From: CAVLDP01 sp963661945
GTDB taxonomy: Bacteria > Bacillota > Clostridia > Lachnospirales > Lachnospiraceae
Length of the DNA stretch: 64,000 bases
Direction of reading: 5' to 3'
Assembly: GCA_963661945.1 (NCBI GenBank)
Contig: CAVLDP010000005.1
Coordinates: 1 to 64,000 of the forward strand
Shown: piece by piece, positions 16,747 to 25,718 of the stretch
Layout of the letters: each line of letters starts with the position of its first letter
Numbering within the stretch: position 1 is the first letter of the stretch
The notes under the pieces: model-generated
The model's input: the letters and a program-made list of their open reading frames with translations, nothing else
What the model was told of the DNA's origin: nothing
Databases searched by the model: none
Translations under genes and position numbers: made by a program

Positions 16747-19700
16747 CTAATATCTTTTCCGTGCAAATTCAACCTTCTTTGTTATAACTTTAACGTTTTC
16801 TTCGCCAAAAAGAGTGGTCAAATTCGATAGCATTGTCTCATCTGCATGAATCCACTGATTGGACGGGAATCGATACATAGACCTCGTGTCACTTAGGAAG
16901 ATTACAACAGCATCATGGCCTTCGCTCTGAGAGAGACTGGCCATAAGTTCGTCCTTTCTCGCCTCATAGCTCTCTTTACTGGTGAATTGGATCCAAATCT
17001 CTCTTGGACAATTCTTGAAGGAGATAATGCCATCAGCTATAAGCTTGGCATCGCGATCCTCTTCTATATTGACTCTGCCATGGATGAAGACCTTCTGATC
17101 CACCTGAATCTCGCTCCGATTCTGTTCGAAGACTTTAGGGAAGACAATAACCTCTACCGATCCCACCAGATCTTCTAGCGTAATAAAAGCCATCTGCTGG
17201 TTATTCTTGGTAAACTTGGGCGTAACATACGTAATCATTCCACCCAGGATGACATTTGCATTGTCCCGAACCTGGCATTCGCCCGTCTCATCATCCAGGA
17301 TAAATTCTGCCGTCGTATTTGTGACAGATTTCTTCATAAGGTCCTGATCATCCTCCAGCGGATGTCCACTGACATAGATTCCAAGGACCTCCTTCTCATA
17401 GAATAAGCAGAGTTCCTTTGGAAATTCCTCCAGATCAGGCATTGCAATCTCAAAGGCTTCCTTGTCCTCGTCCGATACCATATCAAATAAGGACATCTGT
17501 CCAGCCATATTATTCTTCTTACTAGTTGTAGCCTGATCGACAATAGCAGGATAGACCACCATCATCTGATGACGGTTTCCATCCAAATCATCGAGGGCAC
17601 CCGCCTTAATTAGATTCTCGATAGCCCGCTTATTGACCATCTTACCATTTACCCTGGAAATGAAATCATTCAGAGTTCGATAAGGACCATTTGCCTCTCG
17701 CTCTTCCACAATATAGTCAATAACTGGTCGACCGACACTCTTGATGGAATACATGCCATAGCGAATCTTGCCCTGGTCTACTGAGAAAGCACCGGTACCA
17801 TTATTAATATTCGGTGGCAAGACCTCAATTCCTAAGTTGCGGCAGACCTGAATATATTCAGAAACCTTGGCAGAATTATCAAGAACAGACGTCATAAGAG
17901 CCGCCATGAATTCCACTGGATAATAATGTTTCAGAAATGCCGTCTGATATGCCACAACCGCATATGCTGCTGCATGAGACTTGTTGAAGGCATACTTGGC
18001 AAAATCAATCATCTTGTCATAGATGCCATTGGCTACATCCTCCGGAATGCCATTCTTCACGCAGCCTGGAACATGATCTTCCTCACTTCCATAGACGAAG
18101 ACCTGTCTCTCGGCCTGCATGACCTTGTCCTTTTTCTTGGACATGGCACGTCTTACATTATCAGCCCTGCCCATAGAGAAACCAGCCAGATTCTGCACAA
18201 TCTGCATAACCTGCTCCTGGTAGACAATACAGCCATAGGTCGGCTCTAGGATTGGACGAAGAAGCTCAGTATCATAAGTCACTTCATCCTGATTATTCTT
18301 ACCACGGATATAATCTGGAATGAAGTCCATCGGGCCTGGTCTATAGAGCGAAATACCCGCAATTACATCTTCAAGCGACTGAGGTGAGAGTTCCTTCATG
18401 AAGTTCTTCATACCGGCAGATTCTAACTGGAAGATTCCCTCCGTATGACCAGAACCAATTGAGGATAAAACTGCCTTATCATCATAATCAATCGTGTCCA
18501 TATTAAGAGACACATCATGATTCTTATCTATCAGCTTCACCGCATCATCAATAACCGTAAGTGTACGCAGCCCCAGGAAGTCCATCTTCAGAAGGCCAAG
18601 TTCCTCGATGGTAGTCATGGTAAATTGTGTAACAAGTCCACCCTCGGCAGAACGAGCAATTGGCACAAATTCATCCATTGGCTTCTGCGCAATTACGACA
18701 CCTGCTGCATGGGTTCCTGTATTTCTAGGCAGGCCCTCAAGCTTCATGGCATAATCGATCAGATTATGAATGGTATCATCCGATTCGTACATTGCCCTAA
18801 GATCAGGGTTCTTCTCCAAGGCTCCCGCAATCGTGATATTAAGCTCTCTCGGGATAGATTTTGCCACCTGATCACAGAGACTATATGGCAAATCAAGTAC
18901 ACGGCCCACATCACGAATTGCATTTCTAGCGGCAAGCGTACCAAAGGTCACAATCTGGGTAACGCATTCTGAACCATACTTCTCTACAACATAGTCAATT
19001 ACCTCAGAACGTCTCTCATAGCAGAAATCCACGTCAATATCCGGCATGGATACTCGTTCTGGATTAAGGAATCGTTCAAAGAGAAGGTTGTAGCGAATCG
19101 GATCGATGTTGGTAATTCCTGTCGTATAGGAAACCAAGGATCCTGCTGCTGAGCCTCGCCCCGGGCCAACCGGGATATCATGCTCTCTGGCATAATTGAT
19201 GAAATCCCAGACAATCAGGAAATAATCCACATAGCCCATCTTCTGGATGACGGACAGCTCGTAAGTAAGCTGTTCCTTGAGAGATGGCATGCGTTCCTCT
19301 CCATAATCTGGATGCGTTGCATACCTCTTCTCTAGTCCATCAAAGCAGAGCTTGTTCAAATATGTCCAGGAATCATAGCCTTCTGGAACCTCATAATGAG
19401 GCAGCTTGGTAACACCGAATTCTATCTCTACATTGCATCGATCCGCAATATCCTGAGTTCTTGAAATGGCATCTAAAGCATAAGGAAATAATTCCTCCAT
19501 CTCCTCTTCTGACTTCACGTAGAACTGGCCGCCTTCATAGCGCATTCGATCCTGGTCGCCCACCTTCTTGCCAGTCTGTATGCAAAGAAGAATGTCATGC
19601 GCGTCTGCATCAGACTCTAACGTATAGTGACAATCATTCGTTGCAACAAGCGCGATTCCTGTCTCCTGACTAAGTCGAAGCAGACCTTGATTCACTGTCT

Positions 19701-20250
19701 TCTGCTCAGGAATTCCATGGTCTTGAAGCTCCAAGAAATAATTTCCCTCGCCAAAGGTATCCCTATACCAAAGAGCTGTCTTCTTCGCTTCCTCATAGAA
19801 GCCTCTCTCGAGGAGCTTTGGCACCTCTCCTGCAAGGCAGGCAGACAGGCAGATGATACCCTCATGATATTTCTCTAGAATCTCATGGTCCACTCTTGGC
19901 TTATAATAGAAGCCGTCCACAAAACCCTTGGATACGATCTTCATGAGATTGGCATATCCTGTGTTATTCTCGGCAAGCAAAATCAAGTGATAATAGCGGT
20001 CCTCACCATGAGATGTCTCTCTATCGAAACGGCTTCCCGGTGCAACATATACCTCACAACCAAGAACAGGATGGATGCCTTCCTTCTTACAAGCCTTATA
20101 GAAATCAATTACGCCATACATGACACCATGATCTGTAATCGCAGCAGCTGTCATGCCGAGTTCCTTCACTCTATGTACGTAATCTGTAATCTTATTCGAT
20201 CCATCTAACAGACTATACTGTGTATGCGTATGCAAATGTACAAAAGACAT
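16747..20250 (-). CDS. dnaE: DNA polymerase III alpha subunit DnaE
   Basis: 1167-aa replicative polymerase. PHP domain at the N-terminus (HTHTQYSLLDG, ITDHGVMYG, LGCEVYVAP), palm domain with PGRGSAAGSLVSY and the catalytic PDIDVDF, then tandem HhH and an OB-fold (VSGHPL marks the region before it; GGMITYV in the OB). Length and order fit DnaE rather than PolC. In Firmicutes DnaE extends lagging-strand primers with PolC. It follows the EF-hand-like gene by 36 bp without a visible terminator and is probably co-transcribed with pfkA. Confidence 0.98.
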   Translation of the reverse strand: MSFVHLHTHTQYSLLDGSNKITDYVHRVKELGMTAAAITDHGVMYGVIDFYKACKKEGIHPVLGCEVYVAPGSRFDRETSHGEDRYYHLILLAENNTGYANLMKIVSKGFVDGFYYKPRVDHEILEKYHEGIICLSACLAGEVPKLLERGFYEEAKKTALWYRDTFGEGNYFLELQDHGIPEQKTVNQGLLRLSQETGIALVATNDCHYTLESDADAHDILLCIQTGKKVGDQDRMRYEGGQFYVKSEEEMEELFPYALDAISRTQDIADRCNVEIEFGVTKLPHYEVPEGYDSWTYLNKLCFDGLEKRYATHPDYGEERMPSLKEQLTYELSVIQKMGYVDYFLIVWDFINYAREHDIPVGPGRGSAAGSLVSYTTGITNIDPIRYNLLFERFLNPERVSMPDIDVDFCYERRSEVIDYVVEKYGSECVTQIVTFGTLAARNAIRDVGRVLDLPYSLCDQVAKSIPRELNITIAGALEKNPDLRAMYESDDTIHNLIDYAMKLEGLPRNTGTHAAGVVIAQKPMDEFVPIARSAEGGLVTQFTMTTIEELGLLKMDFLGLRTLTVIDDAVKLIDKNHDVSLNMDTIDYDDKAVLSSIGSGHTEGIFQLESAGMKNFMKELSPQSLEDVIAGISLYRPGPMDFIPDYIRGKNNQDEVTYDTELLRPILEPTYGCIVYQEQVMQIVQNLAGFSMGRADNVRRAMSKKKDKVMQAERQVFVYGSEEDHVPGCVKNGIPEDVANGIYDKMIDFAKYAFNKSHAAAYAVVAYQTAFLKHYYPVEFMAALMTSVLDNSAKVSEYIQVCRNLGIEVLPPNINNGTGAFSVDQGKIRYGMYSIKSVGRPVIDYIVEEREANGPYRTLNDFISRVNGKMVNKRAIENLIKAGALDDLDGNRHQMMVVYPAIVDQATTSKKNNMAGQMSLFDMVSDEDKEAFEIAMPDLEEFPKELCLFYEKEVLGIYVSGHPLEDDQDLMKKSVTNTTAEFILDDETGECQVRDNANVILGGMITYVTPKFTKNNQQMAFITLEDLVGSVEVIVFPKVFEQNRSEIQVDQKVFIHGRVNIEEDRDAKLIADGIISFKNCPREIWIQFTSKESYEARKDELMASLSQSEGHDAVVIFLSDTRSMYRFPSNQWIHADETMLSNLTTLFGEENVKVITKKVEFARKRY

Positions 20251-20286
20251 CCCATTATCCCTCTTATCTAACTATCTAGTCGCCTC

Positions 20287-21330
20287 TTAGGTCGCTATAT
20301 CAAGATGCTGCACAGAGCCGACTCTTCCGTCCTCATATAAGAAGATTGAAGTTTCACGTATCATGCCGCGACTCTCATTACTAATAGAATCATTTAGTGA
20401 GAATTGACTTGCGACTCGCTTCAGACAAATTGCTCCAAGGCCCTTTGACTTAAGCGTATATAGTTCTCCATTCCCATTTTCATCAAAGGCCCAAATCTTT
20501 AATCTATCAAAGATAGGGTCATTCTCATCAATCCAGCCATTACCATCCTCATCGTATAGAGAAAGCTCCAAAAAGCCATCTCCTGTACTTGCTCCAAAGA
20601 GTTCTGACCCATCATTTATCACTCCATCAGAATTCTTATCCAAGGCCAAAAATCCTCGTCCTGACTGAAGCTTACAAATATATTCTTCTACGCCGTCCTG
20701 ATCCAAATCAAAATAAAACTTCTGATCCGATAGCTTAGAAGGCGAATTATCCAGGTTAATCACGAGCGGATCTCGCATATCCCTCAGATAAGTCGCAGAG
20801 GATATCTCTTCCGTCACAAAGCTTCTGCTCATGGTAAGAGAATATTCAAAGCTAAGTTCTCGCCCATCCTCCGTCACTACATTTCCGATGGATGAAAAAG
20901 ATGTATTCTCATCCTCCGTGTAGGTGATACGTCTGGTCTCCGTCTCATAATAGAAGGGGCTCTGCGACAAAAACTGATTTGCCAAATCCTCCATGGACGT
21001 AGCATAGTCTCCACCAAAACGGTGCATAAGGAGTCTAAGCAGAAGATAACCCAGAGTCTGATTCCGGACCTCTCGATCTCCTTCTTCAAGTATCGTCTGC
21101 AAAGATGTCTTCTCTACAGAGGAGGCATTCTCCCCCTTCATACTACTACTTCCACTTGTCAGATTCGATAAGCGGTAATTCAGTACTCCTGTAAAAGCAC
21201 TACCTATGCGAAGCGATTCATACGAATTCGCCCGAAGCGCTGTACTATAGGAATACTCATCAACTTCCGTGTAGTTCTCCTCGTACGTCCTTGTACTAGT
21301 CATTGTTACATCACTAGTACTGATTTTCAT
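20287..21330 (-). CDS. EF-hand-like calcium-binding protein, no signal peptide
   Basis: 347 aa, Ser/Thr-rich N-terminus, no signal peptide or membrane segment. Residues about 205-290 carry Asp/Asn-rich Ca-binding loops (DLDQDGVEE, DKNSDGVINDG, DEDGNGWIDEND, DENGNGEL) arranged as in the EF-hand/VCBS-like repeats of many clostridial hypothetical proteins. It has a clean AAAGGAG site. Role unknown; possibilities include a secreted adhesin leaving by a non-Sec route or an internal calcium-dependent scaffold. It sits between the CPBP gene and dnaE. Confidence 0.7.
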   Translation of the reverse strand: MKISTSDVTMTSTRTYEENYTEVDEYSYSTALRANSYESLRIGSAFTGVLNYRLSNLTSGSSSMKGENASSVEKTSLQTILEEGDREVRNQTLGYLLLRLLMHRFGGDYATSMEDLANQFLSQSPFYYETETRRITYTEDENTSFSSIGNVVTEDGRELSFEYSLTMSRSFVTEEISSATYLRDMRDPLVINLDNSPSKLSDQKFYFDLDQDGVEEYICKLQSGRGFLALDKNSDGVINDGSELFGASTGDGFLELSLYDEDGNGWIDENDPIFDRLKIWAFDENGNGELYTLKSKGLGAICLKRVASQFSLNDSISNESRGMIRETSIFLYEDGRVGSVQHLDIAT

Positions 21331-21355
21331 TTGTAACTCCTTTCAACCTATACAC

Positions 21356-21378
21356 TTGCAGGAAAATACGCCCTGCAA
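21356..21378 (-). promoter_or_regulatory. Short perfect inverted repeat upstream of EF-hand gene
   Basis: TTGCAGG (21356-21362) and CCTGCAA (21372-21378) form a perfect 7-bp inverted repeat with a 9-bp centre, 26 bp before the start codon. No T-run follows on either strand, so an operator is more likely than a terminator. Low certainty. Confidence 0.35.
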
Positions 21379-21400
21379 AATATATATCGGAAGAAAAAAG

Positions 21401-22303
21401 TTACTCTTTATCCTCTTCTTTGCTCGTCTCTGTCCTAACAGAATGCCCCAGACAAACTACTGACAGATAAAACATTGTTAAGCTAATCACAAGTCCTAGG
21501 AAGAAAAGGATCGGTGTCGTTCCAAGTTCTGGCAGGAAGGTGGCAATCACAAGGCTCATGCCATTGTAGGCAATATGCATAATACAAGTCAGTGCCAGAT
21601 TACCAGTCTTTTGCATGACATATCCAAATACAAGACCGATTATAAAGGCATAGCTGGCCTGAACCAGATTCATATGCATACCAGCAAAGAGAATGGCCTG
21701 TATTATATTGGCTGCAACAAAGCCTGTACTTCGACGAGCATATTCAAAGGTAACCCCGCGAAATACAATTTCCTCCAAGATCGGCCCAAGAAAAACTGCA
21801 TAAGCTATCATAAGCGGTGAATCTCCGCTTAGGCCTGATAACTCTGAGAGCTGCTCGTAGAGCGCAATCGATTCCGGAGAAATCATGGCTACAGCAGATA
21901 CGATATAATTCGACAGATACTGCATGCCAAAAGCAAAGAGAAGGAGTGCTACGATAAATGGAAGAATCCTGATATGAGAAATCGATAGTGTAAGCCCATG
22001 TCCTTCCTCGATTACCTTGGCCTTCTCAAGGTGCTTAGAGTCCGTTCGATAGAATCTAAGACTATACCAGATGGCATATAAAATCACACCGACAATGGCA
22101 TAGATAAAGCTGGTGTAGATATTGATATCCGTCACTCCGCCCTCAATACTTGCAATATAATCCATCAGGGAATCCCCTGTGAAATGATAAGCAGCTACTG
22201 CCACATACATCTCTGTCACCATAAGCGACAGAGCATTCTGAAGAGCAAATAATGCAATAATTGGAAGTAAGCTTCTTAAAAGAAAGTTACTCTGACGTTC
22301 CAT
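21401..22303 (-). CDS. CPBP family intramembrane protease
   Basis: 300 aa, about seven to eight membrane segments. The Abi/CPBP active-site signature is complete: EEIVFR (two Glu and Arg), FAGMH and the later HIAYN. These proteins are Rce1-like glutamyl intramembrane proteases, often for bacteriocin immunity or protein maturation; substrate unknown. It follows the ManC-ManA fusion gene by 15 bp and is likely co-transcribed. Confidence 0.93.
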   Translation of the reverse strand: MERQSNFLLRSLLPIIALFALQNALSLMVTEMYVAVAAYHFTGDSLMDYIASIEGGVTDINIYTSFIYAIVGVILYAIWYSLRFYRTDSKHLEKAKVIEEGHGLTLSISHIRILPFIVALLLFAFGMQYLSNYIVSAVAMISPESIALYEQLSELSGLSGDSPLMIAYAVFLGPILEEIVFRGVTFEYARRSTGFVAANIIQAILFAGMHMNLVQASYAFIIGLVFGYVMQKTGNLALTCIMHIAYNGMSLVIATFLPELGTTPILFFLGLVISLTMFYLSVVCLGHSVRTETSKEEDKE

Positions 22304-22318
22304 TTTTAGTAAATCTCC

Positions 22319-24577
22319 TTATACATTTGTAACTATTAATTCGCAGTCTCCCGTCACATGTATACGCTTGCGACCTGCAGATATGAAGAAGGAATCGAGT
22401 TCTCTTGCTTCATAGACCTCATCTCCACAGCGAATCTGACAATGACCCTTTAGAACCAGAATCGATTTGAAGGAAGACTCATCCATCTGAATCATCTCAT
22501 GCTCTGGGATATGATATAGTCTTGTCTCAAAATATTTACAAGAGCTGAGAATCTGCTGGGTAGACCGATCATAAGTAATTGGTGCAGAAAATCCCGTAAC
22601 AACCGGTGTAAATGGACGTAGATTAACTACATCCATGGCCTTATCCACATGAAGTGGACGTTCCTTACCATTCTTATCCACCCTGCCGTAATCATACATG
22701 CGATAGGTAGAATTCGAATTCTGCTGAATCTCACAGATTAATATTCCAGCCCCAATCGCATGAATGGTGCCAGCCGGAACGAAGATTACATCGCCCGGTT
22801 TTACATACACTTTATTTAGGACATCCGTGATTGTATGGTTCTGGATTCTGTCTCTAAGCTCCTGCTTATCCACCTCTTCCTTCAATCCACAGTAGAGGTA
22901 TGAATCCTTCTCGCAGTCCATAATATACCACATCTCATTTTTGCCAAATTCATTCTCATTGACAAATGCATAATCATCATTCGGATGAATCTGAATAGAA
23001 AGAGGATTCTTGGCATCAATGAACTTGATTAGGATTGGGAATCGATCAAAGGTCTCCGCCTTCCAACCAGATACCAGGCTACCATATTCTGAAATAAAAT
23101 CTCCAAATGGCATACCATCAAACTGACCTCCCACAATCTGACTCTGTCCATCAGGATGGGCAGACAATTCCCAGGATTCTGCCGTAATATCATAAGTAGA
23201 ATCCTTGCCATACTTCTCCTTCAGGCGAGTACCGCCCCAGAGATAGTCCTTGTAGGCAGGATGCAGCTTGTAGATGGATGGGAGGAATCTATCGCCATGC
23301 ACCATGTCGCCTTCCTCGATAACCTCACCGGTATCTACCTCGATCATAACAAGCTCTTCATCCGTGTTATTGCGAAGCTGATGCATAAGGCCCGGCACAA
23401 TATTGACGCTCTCTCCCGGCATCACATCAAAGGTCTCCTCAGGTAGCTCTACTGTAAGGCAGCCAGATACGACAGAATAATCCTCATTCTTCCTCTCATG
23501 AAAATGCTTCGAAATCTTCATGCCTGGATAGACAATAATCTTACGGACCTGGAAGCCTGGCTCCTTGCGAATAATCTCTCTCGTTCCCCATGGCCTATAA
23601 ACCTTGGGACTCTCTGTAAAATGAGCTGGGAAATGATCAATCTCTTCTTCGATTATATCTCTGATGTTATCGACAGACTCTCTACTTGATATATAGATAG
23701 CATCTCTGGTATTTACAATGACCGCATCCTCTATATCATTTACAACCACAAGCTGATCTACGGTATCATTAATCACATGCGTGTTATCGCATCCCCGCTG
23801 AATCACAAGATGATTCTCCTGCTTCACTTCATCGGAGTATGTCCTAAGATCTGACAGATCATGAAAATGACCATCCAGGGAAACTGCAGATAAAATACCG
23901 GTTTTCTCCAGAATCAGGCGTTCAAAGGATGCCATCTGAACCAGACCCTGATTCTCCATGATTGATAGATATGTCTCTTCAGCAAATTCCTCGTATTCCT
24001 GTAACAGGGTGCTAGCCTTGGCAAGTACCATACCGGTATTCCATAGTACATCTTCCTGAAGATAGAGCTGCTCCGCTTCTTCCTTGGACGGCTTCTCTGT
24101 AAAGTAAATCGCCCTGCTTCCCGCGATTCGAATATATCCATACGAGGTACTAGGCTCCTTTGGTTTTACACCAAACAGGCAAATACGCCCATCCTGTGCC
24201 AGGTTCTTCCCTTCATAGATAGCATCCGAATAGGAATCCGTCTCAAGGGTCAGATCCGATGGCAGAATCAGGACCATCTCATCTTCTTCGATACCCTTAA
24301 GTGCAAGAAGGATAGCCGGTGCTGTACCATTTGCTTCCTTCTCTAAGACCTGGCGATAATGAAGGCCCTGAAAGGTCTGCAATTGTGCCTCAATCGCATT
24401 CTCATATTTCTCATTGGTCACGATGATGAATTCATCGCAAAATGGCATATTTCGAGTAATCGTCTCCTGGAAAATGGACCGATCCTCATTGATATGAATA
24501 AACTGCTTGGGATAATTACGACGAGATAGTGGAAATAATCTGTCGCCGGACCCTCCAGCAAGAATAATCGCTTTCAT
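22319..24577 (-). CDS. ManC-cupin-ManA fusion (GDP-mannose synthesis)
   Basis: 752-aa fusion. Residues 1-285 are mannose-1-phosphate guanylyltransferase (LAGGSGDRLFPLSR and PKQF at the start, sugar motif FTEKPS near 159-164). Residues 327-415 are the cupin of type II PMI-GMP enzymes (YRPWG, HFHERKNEDYSVVSG). Residues ~430-752 are a second, type I phosphomannose isomerase with Zn ligands Gln529, His531, Glu548 and His606. Together they could turn fructose 6-phosphate and mannose 1-phosphate into GDP-mannose apart from the phosphomannomutase step. An AT-rich palindrome (24634-24646) lies in the 74-bp gap upstream, which could hold its own promoter. It lies just downstream of the surface-polymer operon. 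Confidence 0.93.
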   Translation of the reverse strand: MKAIILAGGSGDRLFPLSRRNYPKQFIHINEDRSIFQETITRNMPFCDEFIIVTNEKYENAIEAQLQTFQGLHYRQVLEKEANGTAPAILLALKGIEEDEMVLILPSDLTLETDSYSDAIYEGKNLAQDGRICLFGVKPKEPSTSYGYIRIAGSRAIYFTEKPSKEEAEQLYLQEDVLWNTGMVLAKASTLLQEYEEFAEETYLSIMENQGLVQMASFERLILEKTGILSAVSLDGHFHDLSDLRTYSDEVKQENHLVIQRGCDNTHVINDTVDQLVVVNDIEDAVIVNTRDAIYISSRESVDNIRDIIEEEIDHFPAHFTESPKVYRPWGTREIIRKEPGFQVRKIIVYPGMKISKHFHERKNEDYSVVSGCLTVELPEETFDVMPGESVNIVPGLMHQLRNNTDEELVMIEVDTGEVIEEGDMVHGDRFLPSIYKLHPAYKDYLWGGTRLKEKYGKDSTYDITAESWELSAHPDGQSQIVGGQFDGMPFGDFISEYGSLVSGWKAETFDRFPILIKFIDAKNPLSIQIHPNDDYAFVNENEFGKNEMWYIMDCEKDSYLYCGLKEEVDKQELRDRIQNHTITDVLNKVYVKPGDVIFVPAGTIHAIGAGILICEIQQNSNSTYRMYDYGRVDKNGKERPLHVDKAMDVVNLRPFTPVVTGFSAPITYDRSTQQILSSCKYFETRLYHIPEHEMIQMDESSFKSILVLKGHCQIRCGDEVYEARELDSFFISAGRKRIHVTGDCELIVTNV

Positions 24578-24651
24578 TCAATAACCCCTTCTAATCTACG
24601 CTATAACCACGATTGTACTATCTTACCACGCAAGAATAAATTATTCCATAT

Positions 24652-25701
24652 CTAGAGCAGTCTGCGAAAGACAGGCAGTCGCTTCAGGATAAGTGTAAGA
24701 AGCGTTGCTAAGATATAGATTGCAAGAACCCAAACAAGGCAGGATGGCAGGGCACCTATATAGGAAACTAAGAAATCACAGAGCCCGCATGTCAACTCCC
24801 GAATAGGCTGTTCGATCAGGTATACTCCGAAGGTGGCTCCCGATAATGTAGCAATCCATTTCCTGCCCTTCTCCGAAATATCATGCCGCAGATCATAGTA
24901 CTTAAATAAATAGAAAACTCCTGCATCCAGTAATGCGGTAAAGGAAGCTGTATATAGTCCCTTATCATAGGTCGTAAATTCCTCAAAAGGAAGAGCACGA
25001 ATTCTCGTCATCAAAATAAAGAAAGCTAGGACGCATACCATAATAAGAAGCATCAGATTCCGGCCTCTTTTCGTGTACTTCTCCTCAGGAAGGAGATACT
25101 CCATATAATATCCAAGCAGTGGATAGACAACCACCCGATTCAGCATTGGAAGAACAAAGAATTCATTTAACTCAGTAATCCCCAGCGGATAGAGAGCAAG
25201 TGGAAATAGTCCCTCCACCAGAAGAAGCAGGACAAACAAATAATGGAAGTCGCGAACCTCCATTACAGAGACCAGCTTTCTAAGAAATGGAAGAACCAGT
25301 AAGTATGCCAGATATGCATAGAGATACCAATAAGGCGCTATAATATTATCCCCAGTGATATGGGTGAGAAAATAGCTGCATGAGAGCTCCGTCCCATGAA
25401 CGAGAACAAGATACGCATACTGAAGGAGTGAGAAAATAAGAATCACAAGCAATATTCGAAGCACTCTCTTCTTCATAAGTGTCTCTATATCTTCTTCCTT
25501 CCCAAGAAGAAGAGCTCCAGATATCATGAAGAAAATCGGCACAGCAACTGCCACAAGGGAAGCTAGGGCAATATAAAGGCAGTTAAGAATATTTCCTGAT
25601 GGAAAGGCATAGAGATAGTAGCCTCTCTCATTCGTATGATTATAGATAACGCATAGAATCGCCAGGATTCTAAGAGCGTCCAAGTAGGTCTTTTTCTTCA
25701 T
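24652..25701 (-). CDS. Acyltransferase-3 (A1), last gene of the operon
   Basis: 349-aa polytopic acyltransferase-3: YLDALRILAILCVIYNHT with the catalytic-type His22, then PIFFMISGALLLG, and PYWYLYAYLAYLLVLPF in the middle. It would place acyl groups on an extracytoplasmic acceptor. It closes the 18-gene run, 17 bp after the LTA synthase-like gene; AGGATGG precedes the ATG. Confidence 0.88.
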   Translation of the reverse strand: MKKKTYLDALRILAILCVIYNHTNERGYYLYAFPSGNILNCLYIALASLVAVAVPIFFMISGALLLGKEEDIETLMKKRVLRILLVILIFSLLQYAYLVLVHGTELSCSYFLTHITGDNIIAPYWYLYAYLAYLLVLPFLRKLVSVMEVRDFHYLFVLLLLVEGLFPLALYPLGITELNEFFVLPMLNRVVVYPLLGYYMEYLLPEEKYTKRGRNLMLLIMVCVLAFFILMTRIRALPFEEFTTYDKGLYTASFTALLDAGVFYLFKYYDLRHDISEKGRKWIATLSGATFGVYLIEQPIRELTCGLCDFLVSYIGALPSCLVWVLAIYILATLLTLILKRLPVFRRLL

Positions 25702-25718
25702 TTTCCATCCTATTCCTA

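Noticed and set aside
18517..18972. Long open frame on the plus strand inside dnaE
   Set aside because: It is antisense to conserved DnaE sequence, has no ribosome site or recognisable product, and similar frames occur opposite most long genes here.
21356..21378. Inverted repeat as terminator of the CPBP gene
   Set aside because: No T-run follows the stem on the minus strand; it is kept only as a possible operator.
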